This document shows positions 1 through 8,313 of a DNA stretch of 30,646 nucleotides, piece by piece. The translations under genes were made by a program, and so were the position numbers. The notes beneath the pieces were generated by a model, which saw only the letters and a list, made by a program, of their open reading frames with translations, had not been told where the DNA came from and made no database searches. Within the stretch, counting starts at the first letter, position 1. Every line of letters begins with the position of its first letter. Location of the stretch: positions 1-30,646 of the forward strand of contig MSJH02000385.1 of NCBI GenBank assembly GCA_001931875.2, given 5' to 3'. The DNA comes from Byssochlamys sp. IMV 00236 (lineage: Eukaryota > Ascomycota > Eurotiomycetes > Eurotiales > Thermoascaceae).

Positions 1-440
1 AGGTACATGTTTGCTTTTGTTTGGGTTTTGGTTTTTAGCGCCAACTGTGCTTGTTTTGCCATACTTTTTGCTGTTGTCAAAGAGTCTTTTAACAATTTCT
101 TGAGTTCCTTTTTGCTTGTTGATATACGTCTTGAACTTTAACTTTTGAGACCTGTTCCATACGCAGCGTTATTAAAATACACAACATGTAAGAGAGCGGC
201 ATACCACTTATCTTGACAGTAGTAGTTATGGATTCTTTGATAGTTTTGTAGACGTGTAGAAGCAGCTAGTAAGAATGAGGTCAAGTGTGCAGTTTTTAAA
301 GTAGGTAATTCACTAATATACTTAAATTCGTCTAAATGACACTCTTGATGCTCTTTTCGTCTTCTTGTATCAAGATTGTAATTACATAAATGATAATACT
401 CTTCCAAGCTTGTAGTTCTAATACGTTGAAGTAAAGAAAA
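1..440 (-). pseudogene. Fanzor/TnpB-like nuclease fragment, broken, running off the window edge
   Basis: Read on the minus strand from about 425 down to 138, an open frame has a pattern resembling the middle (RuvC linker) part of Fanzor1/TnpB-like proteins of Mucoromycetes: a YYHL...DTRRRKEHQE stretch, then LPTLKT, then a helical region with a YYCQDKWY motif. A TAA at 138-140 interrupts the frame. The same frame then stays open to position 1 and is lysine-rich (TSKKELKKLLKDSL). There is no ATG at the start of the frame; it opens with TTG or upstream codons, so this is a decayed piece and not an intact gene. It lies downstream of the Helitron fragment on the same strand, as does the clearer Fanzor C-terminus at 7136-7432. 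The Fanzor call for this piece is an inference from motif layout and the paired context. The C-terminal zinc ribbon, if present, would lie outside the window. Confidence 0.45.
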
Positions 441-574
441 AAGAAAAAGGAAAAGTAACTGCGGATAGTCTTGTCATGCTAAATTAACGATCAACAACAT
501 TTTTTTATTAATTAATCATGTTTTCTTTAATAGTAAAATACTTCTCGAATGAAAGGGCACTCCACTTTTAACAT

Positions 575-1245
575 ATTGCACATCTTGCTGTTATACTCAA
601 AATAGTCATCGTTATAAAAGTGATGGATAAGGATACTAAAATAACACACGATAGTCATGAATCATCATCTAAACACCAGGAACAGTGATTGAAGAAGTAA
701 CGGTAAAGAGGGAAAAGAAGAAGTACAAACCTCAACATCATCCACATGTTCCATAATGAAATATCAGTACGTAATTCGTACACACGTATACAGCATGTGT
801 CTAGCTGATGCGTTGAAAGTGCTGCTCAAAATCATGTTCTCAACGGAGACTATCATTTCTACTACTGCTTCTCAAGGTAAGAACGATGTTGCAGAAACCT
901 CTGTCATTATACTCGATTTGGATAACAGCGACAACTTTCTCCATTGTTGGTAAATCCTGGGCACGTTTGTCACCTCCTTCAATCAAATGCATTCTCATCG
1001 ATGAACTGATGATAATATAAGGTGATCCGCTTTCGGTAGAGCCATTGTTGCTAGTTCTTTTCTCGCTGTTGATGCTGAAGCTCTCATGGTTGCTCAATAT
1101 CTTATACGCATGACAATAAATACGTGCGAAGGGATTGTATTGAGCAAGCATAATTGAAAGACTTTCTATATTCCCATTCTCCAGATTTTCATTCCTTTCT
1201 GATCGTCTCTGAGCAGCATACAAAGGATCATAGATGTACAACTGA
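575..1245 (-). repeat. Repeat copy 1 (Helitron 3' part plus spacer)
   Basis: This stretch is repeated in the same orientation at about 7470-8095. For example, 612-647 and 7502-7537 agree at 32 of 36 positions. Homology covers the last part of the Helitron frame and the spacer that leads to the Fanzor-like fragment. Boundaries are approximate because I aligned by eye. Confidence 0.8.
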
Positions 1246-1934
1246 GCATACAAAGATGCGTTGTCCTCAACTAAAAATAGAGACCCCTGGCGGTGACAAA
1301 GAGCACCATGGATTTGGAATGCGTTAAGTCCACCTCTTCTGTTGTTGCTGTTGGCATTACGTTCCTCAGCTGAGACAATGTCGCATCCTAAAGAGGTAAA
1401 CGCAAAGGCAGCGTTGTATTGACGCAGGTTGTCCTTGAACTGGCGTCCTATAGCATCTGTGCGAGCGAATAAGTCCTTCAAGTACTCAGGTGGTTGTGCC
1501 AGGAGTGGCAGTTGGACTAAACCCTGCTTACAGCATGATTCCCAAATAGGGTTGCTTTGCGAAGAGTTCTGTTGTCTTTCACCTGTCCAATGCAAAGCGT
1601 GACAGTTTGGACATTCCTTGTCCATACATCCAAGACCCAAAGGGCGAAGGTGGGATAACTGTGAGATGTATGCGGCTGGCATACTGTTAGCATGGTCAGA
1701 TCTAGGCCTGCCTCTGGGTCTACTTTCAGCATCAGAAGACTCGATTGTTCTTGGTCTTCCTCTAGGTCTAGTAGCGATATCAGCTTCTTCTTGTTGGTCT
1801 TCGGCACGACGTCTGCGGCGTGATGCTGCTACTCGTTCTCTGCATGCCTGGCAGGTACGATAACGTGAATCAACGGGTAAAGGTGCACGGCAGGAAGAGC
1901 GGCTGGTTGTGCTTTGGTTGTTGTTGTTTTCCAT
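840..1934 (-). pseudogene. Helitron Rep-helicase N-terminal fragment (Helitron_like_N), truncated
   Basis: The open frame of 364 residues starts at ATG 1932-1934; an in-frame TTG at 1952 is ignored. It begins with a basic, cysteine-containing region (a CQACRERVAASRRRRR stretch). Two AT-hook-like RPRGRPR motifs follow at about residues 56-80. Next comes the Helitron_like_N signature: CPNCHALHWTGER, CCKQGLVQLP, PPEYLKDLF, RQYNAAFAFTSLGCD, FQIHGALCHRQGSL and YAQLYIYDP. In the family this region precedes the HUH Rep nuclease and Pif1-type helicase, and neither is here. After the stop at 840 the homologous reading continues with further in-frame stops (around THAVYTC), where copy 2 at 7629-7844 reads Q and L. 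The element is therefore dead for rolling-circle transposition. The long open 5' part suggests a fairly recent loss or a retained binding protein. Confidence 0.85.
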
Positions 1935-1952
1935 TTTTCTAATAAGCGTCAA

Positions 1953-3168
1953 GATGGGAACATAATGTTAATGAATAGGAACTGTATGAATTTGCCTTTT
2001 ATTCTCTTTTTTTTTTAAGGCATTTCCATATCTGATTCTTTTAAAAAGGGTTTTATTGTATTGTATTGTAAAAATAAATATCAGGAGAAAGGGGAAAGTA
2101 AACTCATATGATTGTGATCCGATACCCGGTTCGAACAAATATTAAAAAAAGGCTCTGTGTGCGGCAAATTTCCGGTAAAAGTTTGTGTTACTTGCATATT
2201 TTCCGACTATTTTCCGGCGTATTTTTTTTTTCAATTCCAGTATATATTTTAGTGATTCGGAAGTTGGCTTTTTGTGATCTGTATCTAATATATTACTGTA
2301 TTTTTATTAAATATTGCTGTAAAATAATAAAATCACTTACGCAAAAAGACGAAAAAGAAAAATATGTTTAAATAAAACGATGTCATGTAAAAGGAGAGAA
2401 AGAGATAATGAGTATATGCAGTTATTACGTTGACAACATTACAATGGTTTCAGTACAACATCTAAATTTGGAAAGCACGACATTCAGTCTCATTATTTTT
2501 TGGAAATACAGTTTATCCATGGATGTCAAGGCTGATACTACGAAAATATTTCTTGACGACGGCAAATTTACATTTGGTACAGCATGAATTTTGTTCTTAC
2601 AATTGAGTGCATTTGTTTTCGATCACAGGCGAATTTACTTTCCGGAAAGAGCGTATAAGACGTGCAAGATCACATCACCACCATTTTTCCTTTTATAAAA
2701 GAGGATATCCCTATAGGCTTTTCAGCCTATTCTGAGAATTGTCATTTTTTCCTTGGGTTTTTCATGGTACGACTACGCATAGTACCGTTACAGCACTTTT
2801 CATCAGCCATCTGAAATATACATTGTCGGGCCAATGTCGTTGTTGGGTAAATTCAGGCACACGAGACGCTTTTTACAATATTTCCCAAAAAAACCTAACA
2901 AACAAGGAGGAAAAGTATTCAGATTTTTAAGGTCAATGAATGTAAGCAGCTGGGTCAAAGAAGAAGGGAGGCCAAGCTCTCTGTTGTATTTGTTAAAAGG
3001 AACAAAAGAGCAAACTGGGTTTAAAAACCTTAATATGTCATCAAGAACTAACCCTGACGGACTTTTGAAGTAGCTGGGGGCTTCATATTCAAATCACCTA
3101 GAAAAAAAAAAAAAAAAACATACCTCATTCACTCCTCCACTCTACGTACATTAAAACCTAGAGACAAA
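1953..3168. other. Gene-poor interval between Helitron relic and Rieske gene
   Basis: About 1.2 kb, AT-rich. It holds a short TATTG tandem repeat near 2055-2070, a run of 17 A at 3102-3118 just upstream of the Rieske gene, and several short open frames without recognisable motifs. The 5' end of the Helitron should lie here if it survives, but I could not place a TC terminus. The proximal 100 bases form the Rieske promoter and leader. Confidence 0.5.
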
Positions 3169-4064
3169 ATGGCTTCTTTAGCTCGTACTTTTGCCTCTTC
3201 TCTCGCTCGTCGTAGCCACAGCACCATCCCTGCCTCTGGTTCAGCTTTAAGACATGTTTCTATTGGTTTCAGCAAAGACGATCAAAAGGATGAAGCTAAG
3301 CGATCTAATGGTAAATTGAATTTTATACAATATGCTACACACACAGCCAAAAAGAAGAATATATTAAACATTTTTTCATATTAGCTTTCACCCAAGTACG
3401 CCACAATTCCACCACCACTATTCCTGATTTTTCCAAATATAAAAAGACAAAGCACAGCGGTGAAGCCAGTCGTAACTATGCTTACATGATGGTCGGTGCT
3501 ACCGGTTTAGTTTCTGCTGCTGGTGCTCAAGCCACTGTTTCTGACTTCTTGGCCAACATGTCTGCCTCTGCTGATGTCTTGGCTTTGGCTAAGGCTGAAG
3601 TTGATTTGGCCTCTATTCCTGAAGGAAAGAATGTGACAATCAAGTGGAGAGGAAAGCCTGTTTTCATTCGTCACCGTACCGAAGCCGAAATTGCTGAAGC
3701 CAACCAAGTCAATATTACTGAATTGCGTGATCCTCAACAAGATGCCGAGCGTGTCAAGGACCCCAAGTGGCTCGTCATGTTGGGTGTCTGTACTCACTTG
3801 TAAGTTAGTTTTATCCAGTATCAATAAGTAACTGACATATTCTTAAGGGGTTGTGTTCCTATTGGTGAAGCTGGTGACTATGGAGGATGGTACTGTCCTT
3901 GTCACGGTTCTCACTATGATATTTCTGGACGTATTCGTAAGGGACCTGCTCCTCTTAACCTTGAAATTCCAGGTAATATTGGTTTTTAGATGTAAAGAAA
4001 GTAAAGCTAAACTGATTTTATTATAGAATATAACTTCCAAGACGGTAAGCTTATCGTCGGTTAG
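3169..4064 (+). CDS. RIP1: Cytochrome bc1 complex Rieske iron-sulfur subunit
   Basis: Four exons (3169-3310, 3385-3799, 3848-3972, 4027-4064) join in frame to 239 residues, the usual family length. The protein carries the 2Fe-2S cluster of mitochondrial complex III and passes electrons from ubiquinol to cytochrome c1. The N-terminus ([15 protein letters not shown]) is a typical matrix-targeting presequence. One membrane helix follows ([19 protein letters not shown]), then the flexible hinge and the soluble head. The cluster ligands are C183 and H185 in CTHLGC and C202 and H205 in [10 protein letters not shown]188 and C204 form the family's stabilising disulfide. Intron 2 splits the first cluster box inside the codon for L186. 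No key residue is missing. Downstream, MCP1 is on the same strand 240 bases away. Confidence 0.95.
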
Positions 4065-4306
4065 AAAACTTCAACTCGTTATTTTTCGTTTCTTTTGTAA
4101 TATTTATTTTTGTGAGAAAGGAAGAATAAAGAAGGGCAATAGAGCTTTTGTGTACACTATTCAACAAAGAAAGAGAATACATAAAAAACCCTTGTGTAAT
4201 TAGTGTCACAAGTTCACCTGGATTTTCACTTAAAAGGGTGAGCTGTCAACCTTTTTTTTTATTATCATATTCTTTTCTTCCCCCCACTCTTTCCCCCATT
4301 TTGAAA

Positions 4307-5104
4307 ATGCCTTCAGTGGACAACAACAACAACAAAAAGCCTGTTACATTAACACATATCTATGGCACCTTGACAACCATTCAGTCCGCGTCTGCTCTTG
4401 CCTTTTCTACATTTGTGTTGATGCATGGCGCACAAGTCATTTCAGCTAATGTTGGTGGTGCGCAATTAGCAAATCGTACATTACTTTTAACAAGACCAAT
4501 ATATCAAGATAAAGGCATAGAAACCACGCTTGTTGTCGGTTCAGCACTTGTCCATGTCGCCTCTGGGCTGGCAAAGTTTAGTATCAGACTCTATTGGAAA
4601 CAGTTTGGCCACAACACAGCACATCCTGCGTTACTGCCTTATCATCGACTCGTCGGTCACCTTCAAATCCCAGTCGTCATCCTTCATTTCTATTTGACAC
4701 GTCTGTTGCCTATAGAAAGGTATGGTGATTCTTCATTTATTGATTTTGGATATATCGCTTGGGGTCTTCAGAATAGACCTATATTCACCTATGGACTACA
4801 TATCACATTGATCCTTGGTAGTATGTATCATGCTGTCAGTGGTGTCAATTTTGTCTTTGAAAGATTATTTGGCAAGAAGAAAGTGATCGCTGACAAGACT
4901 AGCAAGGTATCTCAACATAGTAAATCAGTAGAGCAACAAAGTATCAACAACAGAATCAACCGTCAGCGTCTGTTGAAGAAAGGCGCCTTTGCTGCACTTA
5001 GTTTAGGTCTGGTCTCTGGATTAGTGATCATAAGTAGAGACACGACCAAGATCCCATTAAGATTTGATTTTGAAAGTATGTATTCAAAAATCATTGGCGT
5101 TTGA
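4307..5104 (+). CDS. MCP1: Mcp1-like mitochondrial outer-membrane protein
   Basis: Intronless, 265 residues. I chose ATG 4307 because it follows a long pyrimidine-rich leader and gives a conserved-looking start; an upstream in-frame ATG at 4148 would add a low-quality 53-residue extension. The sequence matches the fungal MCP1 transmembrane family (formerly DUF1691): TRPIYQDKGIETTLVVGSAL, HVASGLAKFSIRLYWK, YHRLVGHLQIPVVILHFYLT, a DSSFIDFGYIAWGLQNRP stretch, then LHITLILGSMYHAVSGV. About five hydrophobic segments are visible, the last at the C-terminus. In yeast, Mcp1 recruits the lipid-transfer protein Vps13 to mitochondria and suppresses loss of the ER-mitochondria tether. The same role here is inferred from family membership. 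Its 3' end converges on SEC61. Confidence 0.82.
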   Translation: MPSVDNNNNKKPVTLTHIYGTLTTIQSASALAFSTFVLMHGAQVISANVGGAQLANRTLLLTRPIYQDKGIETTLVVGSALVHVASGLAKFSIRLYWKQFGHNTAHPALLPYHRLVGHLQIPVVILHFYLTRLLPIERYGDSSFIDFGYIAWGLQNRPIFTYGLHITLILGSMYHAVSGVNFVFERLFGKKKVIADKTSKVSQHSKSVEQQSINNRINRQRLLKKGAFAALSLGLVSGLVIISRDTTKIPLRFDFESMYSKIIGV

Positions 5105-5206
5105 AGCCCTCTCTCTTTTTTATAATAAATTTACAAAGTTTATATTTATTGTTGATCATTGATGCTTTCATTTTTTTTTATAAAGCGATTGTGTATAAAT
5201 GTATAT

Positions 5207-5242
5207 AAATGTGTGTGTGTGTGTTTGTGTGTTTGTGTGTAT
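5207..5242. repeat. GT-rich microsatellite
   Basis: An imperfect GT/TTTG simple repeat sits in the 164-base gap between the converging ends of the MCP1-like gene and SEC61. Confidence 0.85.
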
Positions 5243-5268
5243 TTGTGGTATGTATCTTTTTCTTTTCT

Positions 5269-6863
5269 TTATTCTACCATCATCGCTTCCAAATTCAATC
5301 CTCCACCTTCTCCTTGTTCTTTAGCAAACATTTCAAAATACTGGAAGATGATGGTAACGCACAACAAGATACCCGTACCAGAACCAATAGCACCAACCAT
5401 ATCAGCAATAACAGAGACAGCACCAAGACAAGCACCACCAAAGGAAGCGGCTACAGGAATAACTCTCTTCAATTCCTTGTACATTGATGTATCACGGTAA
5501 CCGGCAATGACAAGTTGTTGATCCTTTAATTGGCGAGCAACGTCACGAGGAGAAGCACCAGAGATTTCAATCCATGTCTTGGAGAGAAGAGCACATGTGG
5601 TGAGCATGATGCTGACATAGATAACAGTGTGGAAGGGATCCATCAAAGCAGCAGAGAAACTGCGAGGAGCAGAAAGATAATAGGCAATACCACCTACAGC
5701 GTTTAATTGGGATGTACCTTCGGCAGTATCCCAGGTACCGAGGAGACGAACCAAAAAGTTATCAGTAAAACGCTTGTAAAGCATTTGGGAAATCATGAAA
5801 ACGTTGGAAGTCAAAGTAGATTGAAGCATGATGGGCATATTGGAAGTGTAAAAGAGTTTGACAGGGTAGGATCCACGTTGACCACGGAGACGGTTGGACT
5901 TGACAGGTAATTCGACGCGGAAGCCTTGCAAGTAAATGACAAGTAAAAAGATAGCAGCAGTTGAAAGTAAACTCATCACATTTGGCATGTTTGCTCTATA
6001 GAAAGCTTCCTTTAATGCACGTGTCTTGTCCTTGCGAGTCATCAAAAGATGGATCAAAGCGATAAGTGCACCTTCAAATTCATCACCACGTCCGCTGTCC
6101 ATGGTGGTTGGTGAAAGAGCCTTCCAGAAAATGGTCTCACAAATGTTGGTAGCAATGAAAAGGTTGATACCTGAACCTAAGCCATAACCCTTTTGTAGCA
6201 ACTCATCCAACAACATGGTGATAAGAGATGCAACGACAAGTTGAATAATCAAAATCAAGCAGACACCAGCACCAATATGCTTTGGGTCACCGTAAAGACC
6301 AGTCAATACGGAGACAGTTGCATGACCAAAGGCGATAATCATTGCAAACACTGCAAGGAAACAGTGAGCACTTTTTCACGAAAAATAAATAGCTTAAACT
6401 TACATTTTTGAGCTCCACTGAATAATGCTCTGTCTTCCTTTAAACTGTAATCAACTTCAATGATATTTGCACCAGAGAGTAGTTGCATGATCATGCCTGA
6501 GGTAATAATAGGCGTAATACCCAATTCCATAAGAGTACCACGATTAGAAGCAAGAATGACTCTCATCCAGAAGAGAGGGTCAGCAGAGTCTGAAGACATG
6601 ATGCCATAAAGAGGAACTTGTGACATTACCAAGAAAATAAATAAAGTTACTGCTGTCCACATTACTTTTTGATTAAAAGGAATCTATTGCACGTTTAATA
6701 CTCTTTCTACTTGTTTATTGATGCTTTTTTTGTTACCTTTCGATCGGGTGTTGCAATTTCAGGAAGAATAGCCATGAATGGCCTAACCAGATGTAAGACC
6801 CTGACTGATAGACGTGTTAGTAATAGTAATAATATAAATGTGTTCAAAGTACTTACAGCCCAT
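5269..6863 (-). CDS. SEC61: Sec61 translocon alpha subunit
   Basis: Four exons on the minus strand (6857-6863, 6737-6804, 6404-6683, 5269-6350) join in frame to 478 residues, the standard length. The first exon is only 7 nt (ATGGGCT). It splices to an exon coding [20 protein letters not shown], the conserved cytosolic N-terminus. Family landmarks follow: the plug and first helices ([20 protein letters not shown]), [90 protein letters not shown] and [21 protein letters not shown]. The protein forms the ten-helix channel that moves nascent secretory and membrane proteins across or into the ER. It is intact. It is read toward the MCP1-like gene, with the stop codons 164 bases apart. Confidence 0.97.
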
Positions 6864-7090
6864 TCTATTATTATATAATTATTTGAAAAGAAAGAGAAGA
6901 AAGAAGAAGGGGAGGGGGGGAAATGCTAACCGTGTAATTATAAAAATTATCACTGAGTTGATGAGGTTAAGCCAATCAATAAATTAAACACAAACTGCCC
7001 AATCAAATTAATACACCTTGAATTGAGTTTTAATCATTTATATGGTGCCTTCACTGTGGTATTCGTTTTATACTTACCCGAGGCGTTAAG
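6864..7090 (-). promoter_or_regulatory. SEC61 upstream region
   Basis: Sequence upstream of the SEC61 start. It includes a purine-rich tract (plus strand GAAAGAAGAAGGGGAGGGGGGG near 6890-6920, pyrimidine-rich on the transcribed strand), which is common in front of highly expressed fungal genes. No clear TATA box was identified. The Fanzor relic begins just beyond. Confidence 0.35.
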
Positions 7091-7135
7091 GAATGCACTG
7101 CTATTATATATAGCTCATTAAATCCAGGATCACCA

Positions 7136-7432
7136 TTAGTCTTTTGAAGGGCTTTCAGTGTTTAGTTTTGATTTGTAAACAAAGATATTATATATATTGA
7201 ATGCACTGTTCACACCGCGATGCCACACCGTACCACAAGATTCACATTTGAGGACAACGTGTGCTCTTCGCTTTGATCCAGCAATGGAGATATTATTCAA
7301 TTGATTGGCTTTACGCTTGTTAAATAACTCGCCAACATAAACAAATTCTGTTTCCTCTTTAGACTGTTTGTATTTTCGTTTGATTTCTTCAGTAATACGT
7401 CTCGTATCCTGCAATGAAAAGCTCTTTCTGCT
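7136..7432 (-). pseudogene. Fanzor (eukaryotic TnpB-like) C-terminal fragment
   Basis: The open frame from about 7432 down to the stop at 7136 ends with the characteristic C-terminal zinc ribbon and RuvC-III region of TnpB/Fanzor proteins: LKCESCGTVWHRGVNSAFNI. The usual form is CxxCGTxWxRDxNAxxNI, where the Asp after Arg is a catalytic RuvC residue; here it is Gly. Only one CxxC pair is visible, and the N-terminal CxxC and RuvC-I/II parts are absent. There is no ATG start. The piece is therefore a dead remnant. It lies directly downstream, on the same strand, of the second Helitron relic, matching the arrangement at the window start. Fanzors are known RNA-guided nucleases carried by several eukaryotic transposon classes including Helitrons. 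Confidence 0.75.
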
Positions 7433-7469
7433 TTAGACACATTGTATATCTTACTGTGATCCATTTCTA

Positions 7470-8095
7470 TTAAAAGAAACTGACAATCAAAGTAACTATC
7501 TTTATAAAAGTGATAGATAAGAATACTAAAATGGCACAATATGATCATGGATCATCATCACAATCATCAGGAACAGTGACTGAAAAAGTAACAGCAATGA
7601 GAGAAAGGGAGAGCCACAAGCTCTAATGCTACTCATATGTTCCATGAGGAAATAGCAGTACGTAATTCATACACATATATGCAGCATGTGTCTGGCCGAT
7701 AAGTTGAAGATGCTGCACAAAACAGCATCCTTGACGAAGATTATCATTTCTATGATTGCTTCCCAAGGTAAGGACGATATCACGGAGGCTTCTATCGCTA
7801 TACTCAATAGGAATAACCACGGTAACTTCTTCCATTGTTGACAAATGTGAGTACGTCTACTACCTTTTTCAAATAGCCTCATTCTCATAAAAAGACTGAC
7901 GATAATGCAGGGTGAACCGCTTTCGGTAGAGTCATCGTTATTAGATCACTCATAGTTGCTCAATGTCTCATACGCATGACGGTAAATACGTGCAATGAGC
8001 AAGCATAGCTGAAAAACTCCTTATAATCTTGTAGTGCAGATTTTCAATTCTCTCTGATCGTCTCTGAGCAGCATATGAAGGATTATGTACTTTCA
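7470..8095 (-). repeat. Repeat copy 2 (Helitron 3' part plus spacer)
   Basis: Same orientation as copy 1 at about 575-1245. Shared landmarks are the spacer at 7502-7537, the SMRMRLFEKG / SMRMHLIEGG segment and the YAAQRRSER segment with the identical DNA string GATCGTCTCTGAGCAGCATA. Copy 2 carries several small deletions relative to copy 1. The copies lie about 6.9 kb apart and bracket the Rieske, MCP1-like and SEC61 genes. Confidence 0.8.
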
Positions 8096-8150
8096 GGAAT
8101 AAACGCTTGTATGTACTCATCTGATCTGATAAAATGAGGATCAAAAACAA
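7629..8150 (-). pseudogene. Helitron Rep N-terminal fragment, second decayed copy
   Basis: Three frame-shifted pieces on the minus strand match consecutive parts of the Helitron frame at 840-1934. The first is 8150-7968, with a YAAQRRSERIENL stretch. The second is around 7888-7820, with SMRMRLFEKG. The third is 7844-7629, with an RDIVLTLGSNHRNDNLRQ stretch followed by THAAYMCMNYVLLFPHGTYE. The last matches the Helitron_like_N end (HxAYxPLxYVLLFPxG) better than copy 1 does. Frameshifts and missing sequence make it non-coding. The upstream N-terminal and AT-hook part is absent. Confidence 0.75.
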
Positions 8151-8313
8151 TCCATGCTAGCTGGGTGTAGGTTGATTCTTACATCAACTTGATCCCATTC
8201 GCTCTCTTTCTTGCTCTTCTCTTCCTCCAGGCCTGTTATCGCTGGCTCTACTCAAGATGCACTTTTGGTAGGATATTAATATCCTCTTTTATTTATTACA
8301 TCTAATATAAATA
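8151..8313. other. Short interval, no gene seen
   Basis: Between the Helitron relic and the stop of the CorA gene there is no open frame or motif that I can support. The CorA 3' untranslated region must end here. Confidence 0.4.

Noticed and set aside
2127..2136. GGTTCGAAC, resembling a tRNA B box
   Set aside because: The flanks cannot form a T-arm stem, and no A box or acceptor stem lies at the right distance.
2108..2371. 87-codon plus-strand open frame in AT-rich DNA
   Set aside because: Its composition (Ile, Tyr, Phe, Lys rich) is what AT-rich sequence gives by chance. There is no motif, no neighbour logic and no clear splice partners.
2834..3073. 79-codon plus-strand open frame upstream of the Rieske gene
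   Set aside because: No recognisable domain, and it overlaps another frame of similar length (2739-2930). It could be a fragment, but nothing supports a gene.
3507..3824. Long minus-strand frame opposite the Rieske gene
   Set aside because: It is a shadow of a strongly conserved coding exon on the plus strand.
4148..4306. Upstream in-frame ATG extending the Mcp1-like protein by 53 residues
   Set aside because: The extension is low-complexity and covers a pyrimidine-rich stretch typical of a leader. ATG 4307 gives the family-like start.
7095..7115. GCTATATATAATAGC hairpin downstream of the second Fanzor fragment as a Helitron 3' terminus
   Set aside because: A 5-bp stem is present but no CTRR follows at the expected distance, so I cannot call a Helitron end.
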